A DNA stretch of 64,000 nucleotides from NCBI RefSeq assembly GCF_009766005.1, contig NZ_LMUK01000059.1:21902-85901 (forward strand). The letters run 5' to 3'. The stretch's first letter is position 1; every line of letters starts with the position of its first letter. The DNA is from Bradyrhizobium sp. S69 (GTDB taxonomy: Bacteria > Pseudomonadota > Alphaproteobacteria > Rhizobiales > Xanthobacteraceae). The notes beneath the pieces are model-generated. The model saw only the letters and a program-made list of their open reading frames with translations. It did no database searches and had not been told where the DNA came from. The position numbers were made by a program, and so were the translations under genes. Below, piece after piece: positions 41,280 through 50,020 of this stretch.

Positions 41280-44213
41280 CTACGCCTGACTTGAGACCGC
41301 CTTGCCGAGGGCGGCCTGCGCCGCGGCGAGGCGGGCGATCGGCACGCGATAGGGTGAGCACGAGACGTAATCGAGACCGATCTCGTGGCAGAACGCCACC
41401 GACGCGGGATCGCCGCCATGCTCGCCGCAAATGCCGACCTTCAGATCGGGGCGGGTCTTGCGGCCGCGGGCGACGCCGATCTTGACCAGTTCGCCGACAC
41501 CATCGCGATCGACCGAGACGAACGGATCGATCTCGAGGATGCCTTTCGAAATATAGGTGCCGAGGAATCCGGCGGCGTCGTCGCGGCTGATGCCATAGGT
41601 GGTCTGGGTCAGGTCGTTGGTGCCGAACGAAAAGAACTCGGCGGTCTTGGCGATATCGCCCGCCATCAGGCACGCGCGTGGCAGCTCGATCATCGTACCA
41701 ACTTGATAACTGAGCTTCTTGCCGGTCTCTTTCATCACCGCCTGCGCGGTGGCGTCTATCCGCCCCTTGACCAGATCGAACTCGGCCTTGGTCGCGATCA
41801 GCGGCACCATCACCTCGAGCCCGACCGCCTTGTTGGTGCGCTTTTCGGCTTCCACTGCGGCCTCGAAAATCGCGCGCGCCTGCATCTCGGCGATTTCAGG
41901 ATAGGCAATCGCAAGCCGGCAACCGCGGAAGCCGAGCATCGGATTGAACTCGGCGAGATCGCGGGCGCGATCGGCCAGCCTTCGCGGATCGGCGTTCATC
42001 GCGCGCGCGACTTCCTCGATCTCGGCCTGGGTGTGCGGCAGGAACTCATGCAGCGGCGGATCGAGCAGCCGGATCGTCACCGGCAGGCCCTTCATGATCT
42101 CGAACAGCTCGACGAAATCGGCGCGCTGCATCGGCAACAATTTCGACAGCGCGGCGCGGCGCGCCTGCTCGTCCTCGGCCAGGATCATCTCGCGCACGGT
42201 GCGGATCCGGGTCTCCTCGAAGAACATATGCTCGGTGCGGCACAGCCCGATGCCTTCGGCGCCGAATTTGATCGCGGCGCGCGCATCCTCCGGCGTATCG
42301 CCATTGACCCGAACGCGAAGCTTGCGGACCGAATCGGCCCAACCCATCAGCGTGCCGAATTCGCCCGACAGTTCCGGCTCGATCATCGGCATCCGCCCGG
42401 CCAGCACCTGGCCGACCGAACCGTCGATGGTGATGACATCGCCGGTCTTGAAGATGCGCGAGCCGATGCTCATGGTGCCGCGGCCATAATCGACGCGAAT
42501 GCTGCCGCAACCGGAGACGCAGGGCTTGCCCATGCCGCGCGCCACCACGGCGGCGTGCGAGGTCATGCCGCCGCGCGTGGTCAGGATGCCTTCCGCCGCG
42601 TGCATGCCGTGAATGTCTTCCGGACTGGTTTCGATCCGGACCAGAATGACTTTACGTCCATCGGCCTGCAATTTCGCGGCCTCATCCGACGAGAACACGA
42701 TTTCGCCGGAGGCAGCCCCCGGCGATGCCGGCAGGCCGGTCGCGATCACGTCGCGCTTGGCGGAGGGATCGATGGTCGGATGCAGCAATTGATCGAGCGA
42801 GGCGGGATCGATCCGCAACACCGCGTCCTTTTTCGAGATCAGGCCCTCATTGGCGAGTTCGACCGCGATGCGAAGCGCCGCCTTCGCGGTGCGCTTGCCG
42901 CCGCGGGTCTGCAGCATCCACAATTTGCCCTGCTCGACCGTGAACTCCATGTCCTGCATGTCGCGGTAATGCTTTTCGAGCAGCGTGTAGATCCGCGTCA
43001 ATTCCTTGAACGCCTCGGGCATCGCGATTTCCATCGATGCCTTGTCGGAGCCGGACTCCTTGCGCGCATATTCGGTGATGTCCTGCGGCGTGCGGATGCC
43101 CGCCACCACGTCCTCGCCCTGGGCGTTGATCAGGAATTCGCCATAGAGCTTGCTTTCGCCGGTCGACGGATTGCGCGTGAACGCAACACCGGTCGCGGAC
43201 GTCTCGCCCATATTGCCGAACACCATGGCCTGCACGTTGACGGCAGTGCCCCACGATTCCGGGATGTCATGCAGCCGCCGATAGGTCACCGCGCGCGCGT
43301 TCATCCAGGATGAAAACACAGCCCCAATCGCGCCCCACAATTGGTCGTGCGGATCCTGCGGGAAATCCTTGCCGGTCTCGCGCGCCACCGCATCCTTGTA
43401 GCGGCCGACCAGGTCGACCCAGTCGTCGCCGGTCAAATCGGTATCGAGCGTGTAGCCCTGGCCGTCCTTGAAGGTATCGAGGATGTCCTCGAAATGATGA
43501 TGCTCGAAGCCGAGCACGACATCCGAATACATCGTGATGAAGCGGCGATAGCTGTCATAGGCAAAGCGGCGATCGCCGGACAGTTCGGCCAGCGCTTCCA
43601 CGGTCTTGTCGTTGAGGCCGAGATTGAGCACGGTATCCATCATGCCCGGCATCGAGGCCCGGCCACCGGAGCGCACCGAGACCAAGAGCGGATTCCTGGA
43701 ATCGCCGAACATTTTGCCGGCCATCTTGCCGACCTGCTCCAGCGCCTTTTCGACCTGCGCCTTCAATTCCTTCGGATAGGTTTTGTCGTTGGCGTAGAAA
43801 TAGGTGCAGACCGAGGTCGGAATGGTGAAGCCGGGAGGCACCGGCAAGCCCAGATTGGCCATCTCGGCGAGGTTGGCGCCCTTGCCGCCCAGGAGGTCGC
43901 GCAGGGTCGCCTTGCCCTCGGCCTTGCCGTCGCCGAAGGTGAACACCCATTTGCCGGATTTCACCGCGTCAGCGGCGGGCTTGCTGGCCACGGCCTTCTG
44001 GACCGGCTTGCTGGCGGCCTTGACCACAGGCTTCGCGACCGGTTTGGCAGCCGCTTTGGCAACAGGTTTGACTTGAGGTTTGGCTTGGCTTTTTGGCAGT
44101 GCCTTGCGCGCCGAAGCCGGCGCAGCGGCCTTGGCCCGTGCGGGCGCGGATGCCTTTGATTTAGCTACGATTTTCTCTGCGGTCTTCTTGGACTTCGCGA
44201 CGGCTTTGGCCAT
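41280..44213 (-). CDS. ppdK: Pyruvate, phosphate dikinase with Lys/Ala/Pro-rich N-terminal tail
   Basis: A 977-residue enzyme that interconverts pyruvate, ATP and phosphate with PEP, AMP and pyrophosphate. The canonical protein starts near KWVFTFGDGKAEG at residue ~88. The phosphohistidine loop is GGMTSHAAVVARGMGKPCVS, and CGEHGGDPASV with the catalytic cysteine lies near the C-terminus. Before the core there is an extension of about 86 residues (repeats of KPVAK/AKPV/KAA) resembling histone H1-like tails, which is unusual for PPDK. The ATG at 44213 is followed directly by this tail; a TTG at 44225 is possible. It stands alone. Confidence 0.95.
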   Translation of the reverse strand: MAKAVAKSKKTAEKIVAKSKASAPARAKAAAPASARKALPKSQAKPQVKPVAKAAAKPVAKPVVKAASKPVQKAVASKPAADAVKSGKWVFTFGDGKAEGKATLRDLLGGKGANLAEMANLGLPVPPGFTIPTSVCTYFYANDKTYPKELKAQVEKALEQVGKMAGKMFGDSRNPLLVSVRSGGRASMPGMMDTVLNLGLNDKTVEALAELSGDRRFAYDSYRRFITMYSDVVLGFEHHHFEDILDTFKDGQGYTLDTDLTGDDWVDLVGRYKDAVARETGKDFPQDPHDQLWGAIGAVFSSWMNARAVTYRRLHDIPESWGTAVNVQAMVFGNMGETSATGVAFTRNPSTGESKLYGEFLINAQGEDVVAGIRTPQDITEYARKESGSDKASMEIAMPEAFKELTRIYTLLEKHYRDMQDMEFTVEQGKLWMLQTRGGKRTAKAALRIAVELANEGLISKKDAVLRIDPASLDQLLHPTIDPSAKRDVIATGLPASPGAASGEIVFSSDEAAKLQADGRKVILVRIETSPEDIHGMHAAEGILTTRGGMTSHAAVVARGMGKPCVSGCGSIRVDYGRGTMSIGSRIFKTGDVITIDGSVGQVLAGRMPMIEPELSGEFGTLMGWADSVRKLRVRVNGDTPEDARAAIKFGAEGIGLCRTEHMFFEETRIRTVREMILAEDEQARRAALSKLLPMQRADFVELFEIMKGLPVTIRLLDPPLHEFLPHTQAEIEEVARAMNADPRRLADRARDLAEFNPMLGFRGCRLAIAYPEIAEMQARAIFEAAVEAEKRTNKAVGLEVMVPLIATKAEFDLVKGRIDATAQAVMKETGKKLSYQVGTMIELPRACLMAGDIAKTAEFFSFGTNDLTQTTYGISRDDAAGFLGTYISKGILEIDPFVSVDRDGVGELVKIGVARGRKTRPDLKVGICGEHGGDPASVAFCHEIGLDYVSCSPYRVPIARLAAAQAALGKAVSSQA

Positions 44214-44304
44214 GACTGACAACAATCCAATCGAGGGAAGGAGATGGGCGCCTTACACCATTTTGAGGGGTTCCGCGCAAGCTGCGAAACCCCTCCGGTC
44301 CGCG

Positions 44305-44460
44305 CTACATGTGAAACATCCGGAGAAAGCCGAGGCCCTGCAGACCAACCAGGATCAGATAGATCGCAATGATGAAATTCAGGAACCGCGGCATGATCAG
44401 GATCAGGACGCCTGCGAGCAGGGCCACAATGGCGGGAATATGCGCAGCGGTGATGGTCAT
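44305..44460 (-). CDS. DUF3096-like small membrane protein
   Basis: A 51-residue protein made of two hydrophobic helices (IPAIVALLAGVLILIMPRFL and NFIIAIYLILVGLQGLGFLR). The pattern matches the small DUF3096 family found in many proteobacteria. Function unknown. ATG at 44460; longer in-frame starts lie in sequence that does not look coded. It is upstream of ppdK on the same strand, with an 91-bp gap. Confidence 0.75.
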   Translation of the reverse strand: MTITAAHIPAIVALLAGVLILIMPRFLNFIIAIYLILVGLQGLGFLRMFHM

Positions 44461-44708
44461 TGAGAAGGTCTCCGGCAGATTGGGGAAAGATCGAATCGAG
44501 GACGGCAATCTACCCGTTGGCGAGGTTCCGCAATAGGAGACGTCCATCGCTTCAACGGGTTCCAGTACCTGACCAAATTGGCTGACAAAAAATGCCGAAA
44601 ATTGCAGCGAAGCGAATGGCACTGTTCCGGGAACGATGAGGCGCGCGATGGATTGGGTGGCATTGCTGGGCGGCGCAAACCGGCCGGCAGCTACTGAAGG
44701 AGTTCATC

Positions 44709-45089
44709 ATGCGGAACAAGATACTTGGCAACAAGATCCTTGCCATTGCAGCGATAGCTGCGGCTGTGAGTGCCCCGATCGCGGCAAGAGCGCAAAGCGA
44801 CATGACGGTGGGCGTGGCGCGTGGCGCGCCCGTCGTCGTGGATGGCGATGCCGAGGGCATCCCGGCCGACCAGTTTCCGGCGTTCCGGCAATACATCATT
44901 CGCGAACACGTGCCTGATTACACCATTCCGGATCGGGTGGCGGTCGGCACCGTGCTGCCGGAAACCGGCGTGACCTATTACGACGTGCCGCAGACCTACG
45001 GCATGACGCCGTATCGCTACACGGTCGTCAACGGCCAGACCATCCTGATCGAACCGCGCACCCGCCGTATCGTTCAGGTGATCGAATAG
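44709..45089 (+). CDS. DUF1236-family periplasmic protein
   Basis: A 126-residue protein with a signal peptide (ILAIAAIAAAVSAPIAARAQ, cleavage after ARA). The mature part carries RQYIIREHVPDYTIPDRVAV and LPETGVTYYDVPQTYGMTPY, then YTVVNGQTILIEPRTRRIVQ, the DUF1236 pattern common in rhizobia. Function unknown; it may be a stress or envelope protein. The start has GAAGGAG upstream (44696-44702), a strong ribosome site. Followed by a 14-bp tandem array and a good terminator. Confidence 0.88.
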   Translation: MRNKILGNKILAIAAIAAAVSAPIAARAQSDMTVGVARGAPVVVDGDAEGIPADQFPAFRQYIIREHVPDYTIPDRVAVGTVLPETGVTYYDVPQTYGMTPYRYTVVNGQTILIEPRTRRIVQVIE

Positions 45090-45115
45090 TCGCGGTACGC
45101 GATTTATTCGCATCA

Positions 45116-45185
45116 ATGACGTGTACCAAATGACTTGCATCACATGACTTGCATGACATGACTTGCATCACATGACTTGCACCAA
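45116..45185. repeat. Tandem array of a 14-bp unit, five copies
   Basis: Units are ATGACGTGTACCAA, ATGACTTGCATCAC, ATGACTTGCATGAC, ATGACTTGCATCAC and ATGACTTGCACCAA. First and last units share the CCAA ending. It lies between the DUF1236 stop and the terminator, so it would be part of the 3' untranslated region. Confidence 0.95.
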
Positions 45186-45208
45186 TTGTCCGGGCGCTGA
45201 GCCGCCGC

Positions 45209-45262
45209 GACCGGACAACAAAGGCCTCGTCCGGTCTCCCCCGTCCGGGCGGGGCTTTTTTT
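45209..45262 (+). terminator. Tandem hairpins with T-run after the DUF1236 gene
   Basis: An 8-bp hairpin, GACCGGAC/GTCCGGTC, is followed by CCCCG/CGGGG with a 6-nt loop, then C and seven T residues (45256-45262). This is a clear intrinsic terminator on the plus strand. Confidence 0.85.
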
Positions 45263-45283
45263 GGCTCATTGTTCATTAGCAGT

Positions 45284-45395
45284 CGTCATCCTGAGGAGCG
45301 CGCCCTTGCGCGCGTCTCGAAGGATGGCCGCAAGTTCAGCGCTTGCGGCGGTCGCCCTTCGAGGCTCGCCAAGCGGCGAGCACCTCAGGGTGACG
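45284..45395. repeat. Dispersed repeat (GTCATCCTGAGG family)
   Basis: Starts CGTCATCCTGAGGAGCG and ends GCACCTCAGGGTGACG, with inner CTCGAAGGATG and CGCCCTTCGAGG. It resembles the copies at 20122-20282 and 21670-21776, and is the first of a run of repeats that fills 45.3-46.3 kb. Confidence 0.85.
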
Positions 45396-45441
45396 GCTCT
45401 TCCGCGTTTCCTATTCAACTTTCAAACAACCGATCCAAGAC

Positions 45442-45520
45442 CGTCATTGCGAGCGTCAGCGAAGCAATCCATGCAACAAGGAAGCTGGATTGCTTCGTCG
45501 CTACGCTCCTCGCAATGACG
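45442..45520. repeat. Dispersed repeat (CGTCATTGCGAG family)
   Basis: CGTCATTGCGAGCGTCAGCG on the left mirrors CTCCTCGCAATGACG on the right, with GAAGCAATCCA/TGGATTGCTTC inside. A shortened relative is at 41242-41270. Confidence 0.85.
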
Positions 45521-45545
45521 CTGATGACGACGCTCCAACCAACAC

Positions 45546-45645
45546 CGTCATACCCGCGAAGGCGGGTATCCAGTACCCCGCGAGTTTTCGATTCCATCGC
45601 TGGCGTCTCGGAATACTGGGTCCCCGCCTGCGCGGATGATGACAA
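45546..45645. repeat. Dispersed repeat (GTCATACCCGCG family)
   Basis: CCGTCATACCCGCGAAGGCG on the left mirrors a degenerate CCCGCCTGCGCGGATGATGAC on the right, with GTATCCAGTA and AATACTGGGT between. It is the third element of the stack. Confidence 0.75.
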
Positions 45646-45679
45646 CTGAACACGACTCCGCGATCTCGCGACATCATTC

Positions 45680-46068
45680 GCCCGAGGTTTGCAAATTCGT
45701 TCGCCCCAAAAAGAAGAGGGCGCAGGGAAGACCGGGTGCGCGCTGCACCCGCGGTCTCATGTGCCAAGGCAAACAAAAAACGCACATGAGCATACAGGTT
45801 CAGCGGAAACACTCCGGCCTTCCCTGCGCAATGGTGTTACAGCTTATTTCGTGCTCTCCCCGGTGAGACCAGGCTTGCTTGTCACCGTCATTCCTAAGAA
45901 GCGTGAGCTTCTGAGGGATTTGACACCAGCCATTGGGGCGTCAGGACCACACGACTTTGCCGTCCGCTTCAGCCACGCTCGTCAGTCGCAGCTCTCGCGT
46001 CCATCGCTCCCCGCGCCCAACGTTCGTGACGATCGCGAAACGCCCCTCTTCGAGGGTGCGGGATGACT
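45680..46068. repeat. Large dispersed repeat, copy 2 (inverted relative to 27053-27500)
   Basis: Read on the plus strand it follows the reverse complement of copy 1, with GGGCGCAGGGAAGACCGGGT, GCATACAGGTTCAGCGG, TTACAGCTTATTTCGTGCTC and GCCATTGGGGCGTCAGGACC. The same reading frame, with IQVQRK and LPCAMVLQLISCSPR, is open in both copies, but I do not call it a gene. Confidence 0.9.
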
Positions 46069-46185
46069 TGAGAAGTGAAGGTGATTTGCCTTCGCGATCA
46101 ACCATGATTTGCTGCGACACATTGGCACGACGGGCAACTCAGCAAAATGCTGTCAAGTTTTATTTGCGGATGCGACGCATCTTTT

Positions 46186-46327
46186 TTCCCTTCTCCCCTT
46201 GTGGGAGAAGGTGCCTTCGCGAAGCGAAGGCGGATGAGGGGTCGCAACATAACGAGAGGCCGATACCCCTCACCCGTCTCGCATCTAAAGATGCGAGCCA
46301 CCCTCTCCCACAAGGGGAGAGGGGAAG
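46186..46327. repeat. Dispersed palindromic repeat next to glyS
   Basis: TTCCCTTCTCCCCTTGTGGG is mirrored by CCCACAAGGGGAGAGGGGAA, with GATGAGGGGTCG and CCCCTCACCCGTC inside. It is the same kind as 16462-16606 and lies just past the glyS stop. Confidence 0.85.
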
Positions 46328-46344
46328 TAAGCACGCGCCGGTGA

Positions 46345-48456
46345 TCAATCCTGTATCTTCGAGAAATCCGCCACCGCACGCGTCGCGGCGCGGATTTCAT
46401 TCAACAGCTTCAGGCGGTTTTCGCGCACGCTTGCATCGTCGTCGTTGACTTTGACCTTGTCAAAGAACGCATCGACCGCCGGGCGCAGCTTTGCCAGCGT
46501 GCTCATCGCGCCGGCAAAATCTTCTTTTGCCACCGCGGCGCTGGCTTCCGCCTTCACTTCATCGATCGCTTTCGCCAACGTCTTTTCTTCGTTGAGTGAA
46601 TAGAGCCCGGCATCGGGCGCACCGTCGAACTTGCGCTTGTCTTTCTTTTCCTCGATCGCAAGGATGTTGCTGGCGCGCTTGGTGCCCGCGAGCAAATTCT
46701 TGCCGTCATCGCTGTCGAGGAACTTGCCGAGCGCTTCGACGCGACGGACAATAGACAAAAGCCCCACTTCCTTGCCGTCAAGATGAAGCACAGCGTCCAC
46801 GAGGTCGTGTCGCGCGCCCTGATCGCGAAGCTGAACAGTGAGGCGATCCTCGAAGAAACGTTGGAACGAGTCGCCGATTTCGGAGATTTCAACATCAGAA
46901 AGGTCTGCGCGAACCCTTTTGATTCGCCTCTCAAGAAGACCGCGAGGATACAATTCAATTTCGCGCTCGATCGCTATTCGAATCACACCCAGCGCTGCTC
47001 TGCGCAATGCATACGGGTCTCTACTTCCTGTAGGTTTCTCGTCAACTGCCCAAAAACCAATCAGCGTATCGATCTTGTCGGCCAACGCCACCGCCACCGA
47101 CACCGGATCAACGGGGACATTATCGTTCGGCCCCTGAGGTTTATAGTGTTCTTCGCTCGCGGCGGCGACGGAAGTATCCTCGCCCTGCGCCAGCGCGTAA
47201 TACTTGCCCATTAATCCTTGCAGTTCAGGAAATTCGCTGACTACTTCGGTAAGCAGATCGGCTTTCGCCAGATGCGCCGCTCGCTTCGCTTTCTCGACAT
47301 CGGCACCGACCAGCGGCGCCATCTCCGCGGCAACAAGCTCGATCCGTTTGATGCGCTCGGCCTGCGTGCCCAGCTTCTCGTGAAACACGATCTGCTCGAA
47401 TTTCGGCAACCGATCTTCGAGCTTGGTCTTCAGGTCCGTATCATAGAAAAACTTCGCGTCGCTCAATCGCGCGCGAATGACGCGCTCGTTGCCGGCGACG
47501 ATCGCCTTGCCGCCGTCAGACGCTTCGATATTCGCGGTGAGAATGAACTTGTTGGCGAGCTTTCCGGCTTTGGGATCGCTGACCACAAAACACTTCTGGT
47601 TATTGCGGATGGTGGCGCGGATCACCTCGCCCGGGATCGACAGAAACTCCTGGTCGAACGAGCCCATCAGAACCACGGGCCATTCGACCAGGCCCGAGAC
47701 TTCATCGAGCAGCACCTGATCCTCGACCAGTTCAAACCCCTGCGCGAACGCCAACTGCTTGGCATCGGCCAGAATGATGTCCTTGCGGGCCTGCGGGTCG
47801 AGCACGACCTTGGCCGCTTTTAGCTTGCTCTCGTAGTCGTCGAAGCGGCGCACGTTGATCGCCGCGGGCGCCATGAAGCGGTGGCCGTACGTGGTCTGAC
47901 CGGCTTCGATGGTGTCGATCGAAAACTTTACGACATCCGGCTCTTCGGTCTCGATGCCGAAGGTCGCGGTGATCGCATGCAGCGGCCGTACCCATTGCAG
48001 CGCGCCGGGCTTAGCGGAGCGTTCGCCCCAGCGCATCGATTTCGGCCATGGAAACGTGCGCACGATCACCGGCAGCATGTCCGCGAGCACGTCGAGCGTC
48101 GGCCGGCCCGGCTTTTCGATCAGGGCGATGTAAAAATCGCCCTTCTTCGGGTCGCGCTGGATTTTTGCTTCATCCAGCGAGGCAAGCCCGGTGGCTTTCA
48201 GAAAGCCCGCCACCGCCGCCTCCGGTCCGCCCACTCTTGGACCCTTGCGCTCTTCCTTCAGGTCGGATTGCCGCGCCGGAATGCCATGCACCGTCAACGC
48301 AAGTCGCCGCGGTGTCGCGAATGCCTTGGCGCCCTCATAGACCAGGCCTTCCGCGACCAGTTTATCGGTCACCATGCGACGCAAATCCTCCGCCGCCTTC
48401 GCCTGCATGCGCGCGGGGATTTCTTCAGAGAATAATTCGAGAAGGAGATCGGGCAT
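46345..48456 (-). CDS. glyS: Glycine-tRNA ligase beta subunit
   Basis: A 703-residue beta subunit of the tetrameric bacterial glycyl-tRNA synthetase, which binds tRNA-Gly. The N-terminus PDLLLELFSEEIPARMQAKA is diagnostic, followed by TPRRLALTVHGIPARQSD and KGPRVGGPEAAVAGFLKATG. The end carries a DALR anticodon-binding domain, with KLRPAVDAFFDKVKVND. Length fits the family. The start at 48456 lies 3 bp after the stop of the DUF559 gene, so glyS is probably transcribed through that gene from glyQ. The palindrome at 48467 forms part of its leader. Confidence 0.97.
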   Translation of the reverse strand: MPDLLLELFSEEIPARMQAKAAEDLRRMVTDKLVAEGLVYEGAKAFATPRRLALTVHGIPARQSDLKEERKGPRVGGPEAAVAGFLKATGLASLDEAKIQRDPKKGDFYIALIEKPGRPTLDVLADMLPVIVRTFPWPKSMRWGERSAKPGALQWVRPLHAITATFGIETEEPDVVKFSIDTIEAGQTTYGHRFMAPAAINVRRFDDYESKLKAAKVVLDPQARKDIILADAKQLAFAQGFELVEDQVLLDEVSGLVEWPVVLMGSFDQEFLSIPGEVIRATIRNNQKCFVVSDPKAGKLANKFILTANIEASDGGKAIVAGNERVIRARLSDAKFFYDTDLKTKLEDRLPKFEQIVFHEKLGTQAERIKRIELVAAEMAPLVGADVEKAKRAAHLAKADLLTEVVSEFPELQGLMGKYYALAQGEDTSVAAASEEHYKPQGPNDNVPVDPVSVAVALADKIDTLIGFWAVDEKPTGSRDPYALRRAALGVIRIAIEREIELYPRGLLERRIKRVRADLSDVEISEIGDSFQRFFEDRLTVQLRDQGARHDLVDAVLHLDGKEVGLLSIVRRVEALGKFLDSDDGKNLLAGTKRASNILAIEEKKDKRKFDGAPDAGLYSLNEEKTLAKAIDEVKAEASAAVAKEDFAGAMSTLAKLRPAVDAFFDKVKVNDDDASVRENRLKLLNEIRAATRAVADFSKIQD

Positions 48457-48459
48457 GTT

Positions 48460-48876
48460 CTACTTTCCACCCTCCCCTTGAGGGGGAGGGTCGCCTGCCA
48501 TCGGCAGGCGGGGTGGGGTGACAGCGGTCGCGTCATGGATCGCTTCCATGACAGCCTCGGTCTTGTTCATCACATCGTTGTTCCAAAATCGCATCACGCG
48601 ATAACCTTCCGAATTCAGCCAGCGCGTTCGAACTTCGTCGCGGTGAAGACCTTCATCGCTTCCATGTTGCGAACCATCGACCTCGATGATGAGACGCTGC
48701 TTCAAACAGGCAAAGTCCGCAACATAAGGTCCGATCGGCACCTGTCTTCTAAAATGGCTTCCTGTCAGCTCAAGGCGCCGGAGATGGCGCCAAAGGATGT
48801 CCTCGGCAGCCGTGGTGTTGGCCCTCAGCGCTTTCGCGGTCTTGTGCTTGAAGTCGCTGATTGGCCTCTTTGCCAT
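48460..48876 (-). CDS. DUF559-family (Vsr-like) endonuclease
   Basis: A 138-residue protein of the DUF559 family, related to very-short-patch repair nucleases. RANTTAAEDILWRHLRRLEL is the usual start, then FRRQVPIGPYVADFACLKQR, LIIEVDGSQHGSDEGLHRDE (candidate catalytic D-G-x-x-H centre) and GYRVMRFWNNDVM. The last 20 or so residues (TPPRLPMAGDPPPQGEGGK) are encoded by the palindrome at 48467-48520. The gene splits the glyQ-glyS pair and is framed by inverted copies of one palindrome, which suggests insertion as a cassette. ATG at 48876; a longer start lies in the right palindrome. Confidence 0.88.
   Translation of the reverse strand: MAKRPISDFKHKTAKALRANTTAAEDILWRHLRRLELTGSHFRRQVPIGPYVADFACLKQRLIIEVDGSQHGSDEGLHRDEVRTRWLNSEGYRVMRFWNNDVMNKTEAVMEAIHDATAVTPPRLPMAGDPPPQGEGGK
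48467..48520. repeat. Palindrome left of the DUF559 gene
   Basis: CCACCCTCCCC-TTGA-GGGGGAGGGTCGC, then a variable hairpin (CTGCC/GGCAG) and CGGGGTGGGGTG. It is an inverted copy of the element at 48886-48938 and also encodes the C-terminus of the DUF559 protein. Confidence 0.9.
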
Positions 48877-48885
48877 TGAACTGCT

Positions 48886-48938
48886 CCACCCCACCCCGCC
48901 GCTTCGCGGCGACCCTCCCCCTCCAGGGGAGGGTGAAG
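48886..48938. repeat. Palindrome right of the DUF559 gene
   Basis: CCACCCCACCCCG, a variable hairpin (CCGC/GCGG), then CGACCCTCCCC-CTCCA-GGGGAGGGTG. It is inverted with respect to 48467-48520, so the two form the ends of a 472-bp cassette. It lies 5 bp from the glyQ stop. Confidence 0.9.
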
Positions 48939-48942
48939 TTCA

Positions 48943-49878
48943 CTAACCCGCCCTGCCCGCTTCGGTGTGGACCCAGGCTTCGCCGCAGGCTTTTGCGAGT
49001 TCGCGGACGCGCAGGATGTAGCTTTGGCGTTCGGTCACCGAGATCACGCCGCGGGCATCCAGCAGGTTGAACGCGTGGCTCGCCTTGATGCACTGATCGT
49101 AGGCCGGCAGCGCCATCAGATGTTCTTGTCGATTGCTGCCACTCTTCCACCCGGCTTCGAGATATTTCTTGCAGGCGCCTTCGGCCATCTTGAACTGCTC
49201 GAACAACATCGCGGTGTCGGCAACTTCGAAATTGTGCCGCGAATATTCCTGCTCGGCTTGCAGGAACACGTCGCCATAGCTGACCCGCTCGGCGCCGTCG
49301 CGGCCATTGAAGTTGAGATCGTAGACCCGGTCGACACCCTGCACATACATTGCCAGACGCTCGAGCCCGTAGGTGAGCTCGCCGGCGACCGGTGCGCATT
49401 CGACGCCCGCGACCTGCTGAAAATAAGTGAACTGCGACACTTCCATGCCGTCGCACCAGCATTCCCAGCCCAGGCCCCACGCGCCGAGCGTCGGGCTTTC
49501 CCAATCGTCCTCGACGAAACGAATGTCATGCAGCGCGGAATCCAGACCGATCGCGGCCAGCGACTTCAGATAGAGCTCCTGCAGGTTCGGCGGCGACGGC
49601 TTCATGATCACCTGGAACTGGTAATAATGCTGCATGCGGTTGGGATTTTCGCCGTAGCGGCCATCCTTCGGCCGGCGCGACGGCTGCACATAGGCGGCCT
49701 TCCACGGCTTCGGCCCCAGCGCGCGCAATGTCGTGGCCGGATGGAAGGTGCCCGCGCCCATTTCCATGTCGTAGGGCTGCAGGATCACGCAGCCCTGATC
49801 CGCCCAGAACCGCTGCAAGGCGAGAATAAAACCCTGGAACGAACGTTCCGGGCGCATGTGGGGAGGTATCTCGTCCAT
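48943..49878 (-). CDS. glyQ: Glycine-tRNA ligase alpha subunit
   Basis: A 311-residue catalytic subunit that activates glycine. SFQGFILALQRFWADQGCVI and LQPYDMEMGAGTFHPATTLR are the diagnostic N-terminal motifs, followed by PSRRPKDGRYGENPNRMQHY and GLGWECWCDGMEVSQFTYFQ. The order glyQ, DUF559, glyS is on one strand, so the nuclease gene sits in what is normally a two-gene unit. The upstream region holds a double palindrome at 50021-50191. Confidence 0.97.
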   Translation of the reverse strand: MDEIPPHMRPERSFQGFILALQRFWADQGCVILQPYDMEMGAGTFHPATTLRALGPKPWKAAYVQPSRRPKDGRYGENPNRMQHYYQFQVIMKPSPPNLQELYLKSLAAIGLDSALHDIRFVEDDWESPTLGAWGLGWECWCDGMEVSQFTYFQQVAGVECAPVAGELTYGLERLAMYVQGVDRVYDLNFNGRDGAERVSYGDVFLQAEQEYSRHNFEVADTAMLFEQFKMAEGACKKYLEAGWKSGSNRQEHLMALPAYDQCIKASHAFNLLDARGVISVTERQSYILRVRELAKACGEAWVHTEAGRAG

Positions 49879-50020
49879 CGTCCGATTCGAAATCTCTTGA
49901 GAGGGCTGGTTAGGAGCGCGGGACCGTATCGGCGCAGGAACCGGGAATCAAGGCGATGTGGGGTGGGGATTCGGGCGCGACACAGCGGCAACTGAAGCAA
50001 GAACGGTGAGCGCATCTCCT

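Noticed and set aside
45116..45185. Possible CRISPR array
   Set aside because: 14-bp units without spacers are an ordinary tandem repeat.
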